Below are positions 63,273 to 64,000 of a stretch of DNA of 64,000 bases, one piece after another. The notes under the pieces were generated by a model. It made no database searches. It was not told where the DNA came from and saw only the letters and a list, made by a program, of their open reading frames with translations. Where the stretch lies: contig NZ_AUKI01000024.1 in NCBI RefSeq assembly GCF_000424665.1, positions 62,001 to 126,000 on the forward strand, given 5' to 3'. The stretch's first letter is position 1; the number at the start of each line of letters is the position of its first letter. The position numbers and the translations under genes were made by a program. The stretch is from Salinimicrobium terrae DSM 17865. Lineage in GTDB: Bacteria > Bacteroidota > Bacteroidia > Flavobacteriales > Flavobacteriaceae.

Positions 63273-64000
63273 TTTCCTGCACCGGCTTTATTTCTGCGAG
63301 ACCCTCTAAGATAAGAATAAGGGCAAATCCTGCAAGCATAAGTACGAAGGCCTGTAGCGTATGGGGTTCTGCATGAAAATTCCAAGGCATTACAGATTCA
63401 TCCCTAATAGTAATTACCTTATCACCTAATTCCAGGGTTTCCAGTTGGCGCTTCCAGGGCCATATTTTATTCAGTGATCCGGCAATAAAACCTGTCAAAA
63501 CGGCCAGAGTGAGGGTGCTGTAATTGATAAAAAGCCATTTAAGCAGGCGTGAGAACGACAGCAATCCGAAAACTGCGCCTAAACCCACAATTCCAAGGAT
63601 CTTAAAGTCAAAATCGTGGGCCGCTTCACTTACGGTTTTATAAGCGCCCAACAAAACCAGGATAAAGGCTCCCGAAATCCCCGGGAGTATCATTGCACAA
63701 ATTGCAATCGCCCCTGCAAAAAACAAATAGAGATCGCTTGCAGCCGCAGTTATAGGAGGCAGAGAAGTAACATAAAGAGCAAACCCTGCACCGATGATTA
63801 AGAATAAAAAAACATTAAAAGTCCATTTTGGAATCTGTTTGGCGACATAGTACACACTCGCAAGTACCAGTCCAAAAAAGAAAGACCAGATTAAGATCGG
63901 GTGATTTTCCAGCAAATAATTTGTAATGCGCATCACCGTAAAGATGCTAAAGAGAATACCGGCCAATAGAGCTACAATGAAATTGCCGTTAAGCTCCTTC
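63250..64000 (-). CDS. DUF368 (PopT-like) protein, 5' end beyond right edge
   Basis: At least 250 codons of a second DUF368 protein. The frame stays open to position 64000 (K-E-L-N-G-N-F-I-V-A-L-L-A-G-I before the first in-window Met-type codon), so the start is outside the window. It has M-I-L-P-G-I-S-G-A-F and several helices, and is clearly paralogous to the downstream gene. Its last 23 bp overlap the next gene's start. Confidence 0.85.
   Translation of the reverse strand, partial: KELNGNFIVALLAGILFSIFTVMRITNYLLENHPILIWSFFFGLVLASVYYVAKQIPKWTFNVFLFLIIGAGFALYVTSLPPITAAASDLYLFFAGAIAICAMILPGISGAFILVLLGAYKTVSEAAHDFDFKILGIVGLGAVFGLLSFSRLLKWLFINYSTLTLAVLTGFIAGSLNKIWPWKRQLETLELGDKVITIRDESVMPWNFHAEPHTLQAFVLMLAGFALILILEGLAEIKPVQENAGNPNV

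Overview
The window looks like chromosome of a marine or soil flavobacterium (Bacteroidota, Flavobacteriaceae; the gene set resembles Gramella/Salegentibacter-type genomes, by recollection and not by database search). Supporting signs are: start sites preceded by TAnnTTTG-type -7 elements with little or no Shine-Dalgarno sequence; a bacillithiol gene (bshC); Bacteroidota-typical families (DUF5606, DUF4168, a LysM/PBP1 fusion, lipocalin- and fasciclin-type lipoproteins, a GH3 acyl-adenylating homologue); and a ruvX-def-DUF5606-mazG block. I see no rRNA, tRNA, CRISPR array, prophage or complete insertion sequence.

Layout. 1-9 kb: the 5' part of a secreted M14 carboxypeptidase, bshC translationally coupled to a PLP decarboxylase, a DUF2071 gene, then guaA, a LysM/periplasmic-binding protein, an OsmC protein and a DUF922 metalloprotease-like protein. 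9-18 kb: nitronate monooxygenase, mnmA, envelope lipoproteins, a MORN-type protein, yidC and pyrG. 18-29 kb: GH3 protein, an M48-like protease, a Fpg/Nei glycosylase coupled to DUF72, an MBL hydrolase, an erythromycin-esterase homologue, a potassium channel with TrkH, DUF4168 and lysA. 29-34 kb: a LON-domain protein, sucC, two tandem paralogous small secreted proteins each with its own ECF-type promoter and terminator, cysH with DUF1456, and Hsp20. 34-44 kb: a surface/tail-fibre-like protein, uvrB, an ABC-2 transporter pair, an uncharacterised protein with protein-kinase-like motifs, NdpA, ctaA and a CCA-adding-type enzyme. 44-55 kb: tsaC followed by an AT-rich surface-glycan (LPS core/O-antigen-like) region with five intact GT4/GT9-type transferases, a DUF616 protein, a methyltransferase, a frameshifted GT2 pseudogene and a lipid-kinase/GT90 pair. 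55-64 kb: dapD, ruvX, def, DUF5606, mazG, a large DUF349 protein, aroE and two tandem DUF368 (PopT-like undecaprenyl-phosphate translocase) genes, the second running off the right edge.

How the parts connect. Several genes serve the cell envelope: dapD and lysA make diaminopimelate and lysine, yidC inserts membrane proteins, the 44-55 kb cluster probably builds the outer glycan of LPS, and the DUF368 pair probably recycles the undecaprenyl carrier that such glycans need. The most unusual signals are (1) a recurring TGTAACA-N16-GTC promoter, twice before tandem paralogous secreted proteins and once before an ABC transporter, suggesting a small ECF-sigma regulon; (2) an unannotated kinase-like protein beside that ABC transporter; (3) a GT2 gene broken by three apparent single-base losses, all in homopolymers; and (4) a dispersed ~42-bp sequence repeatedly placed just 3' of genes in the gene sense.
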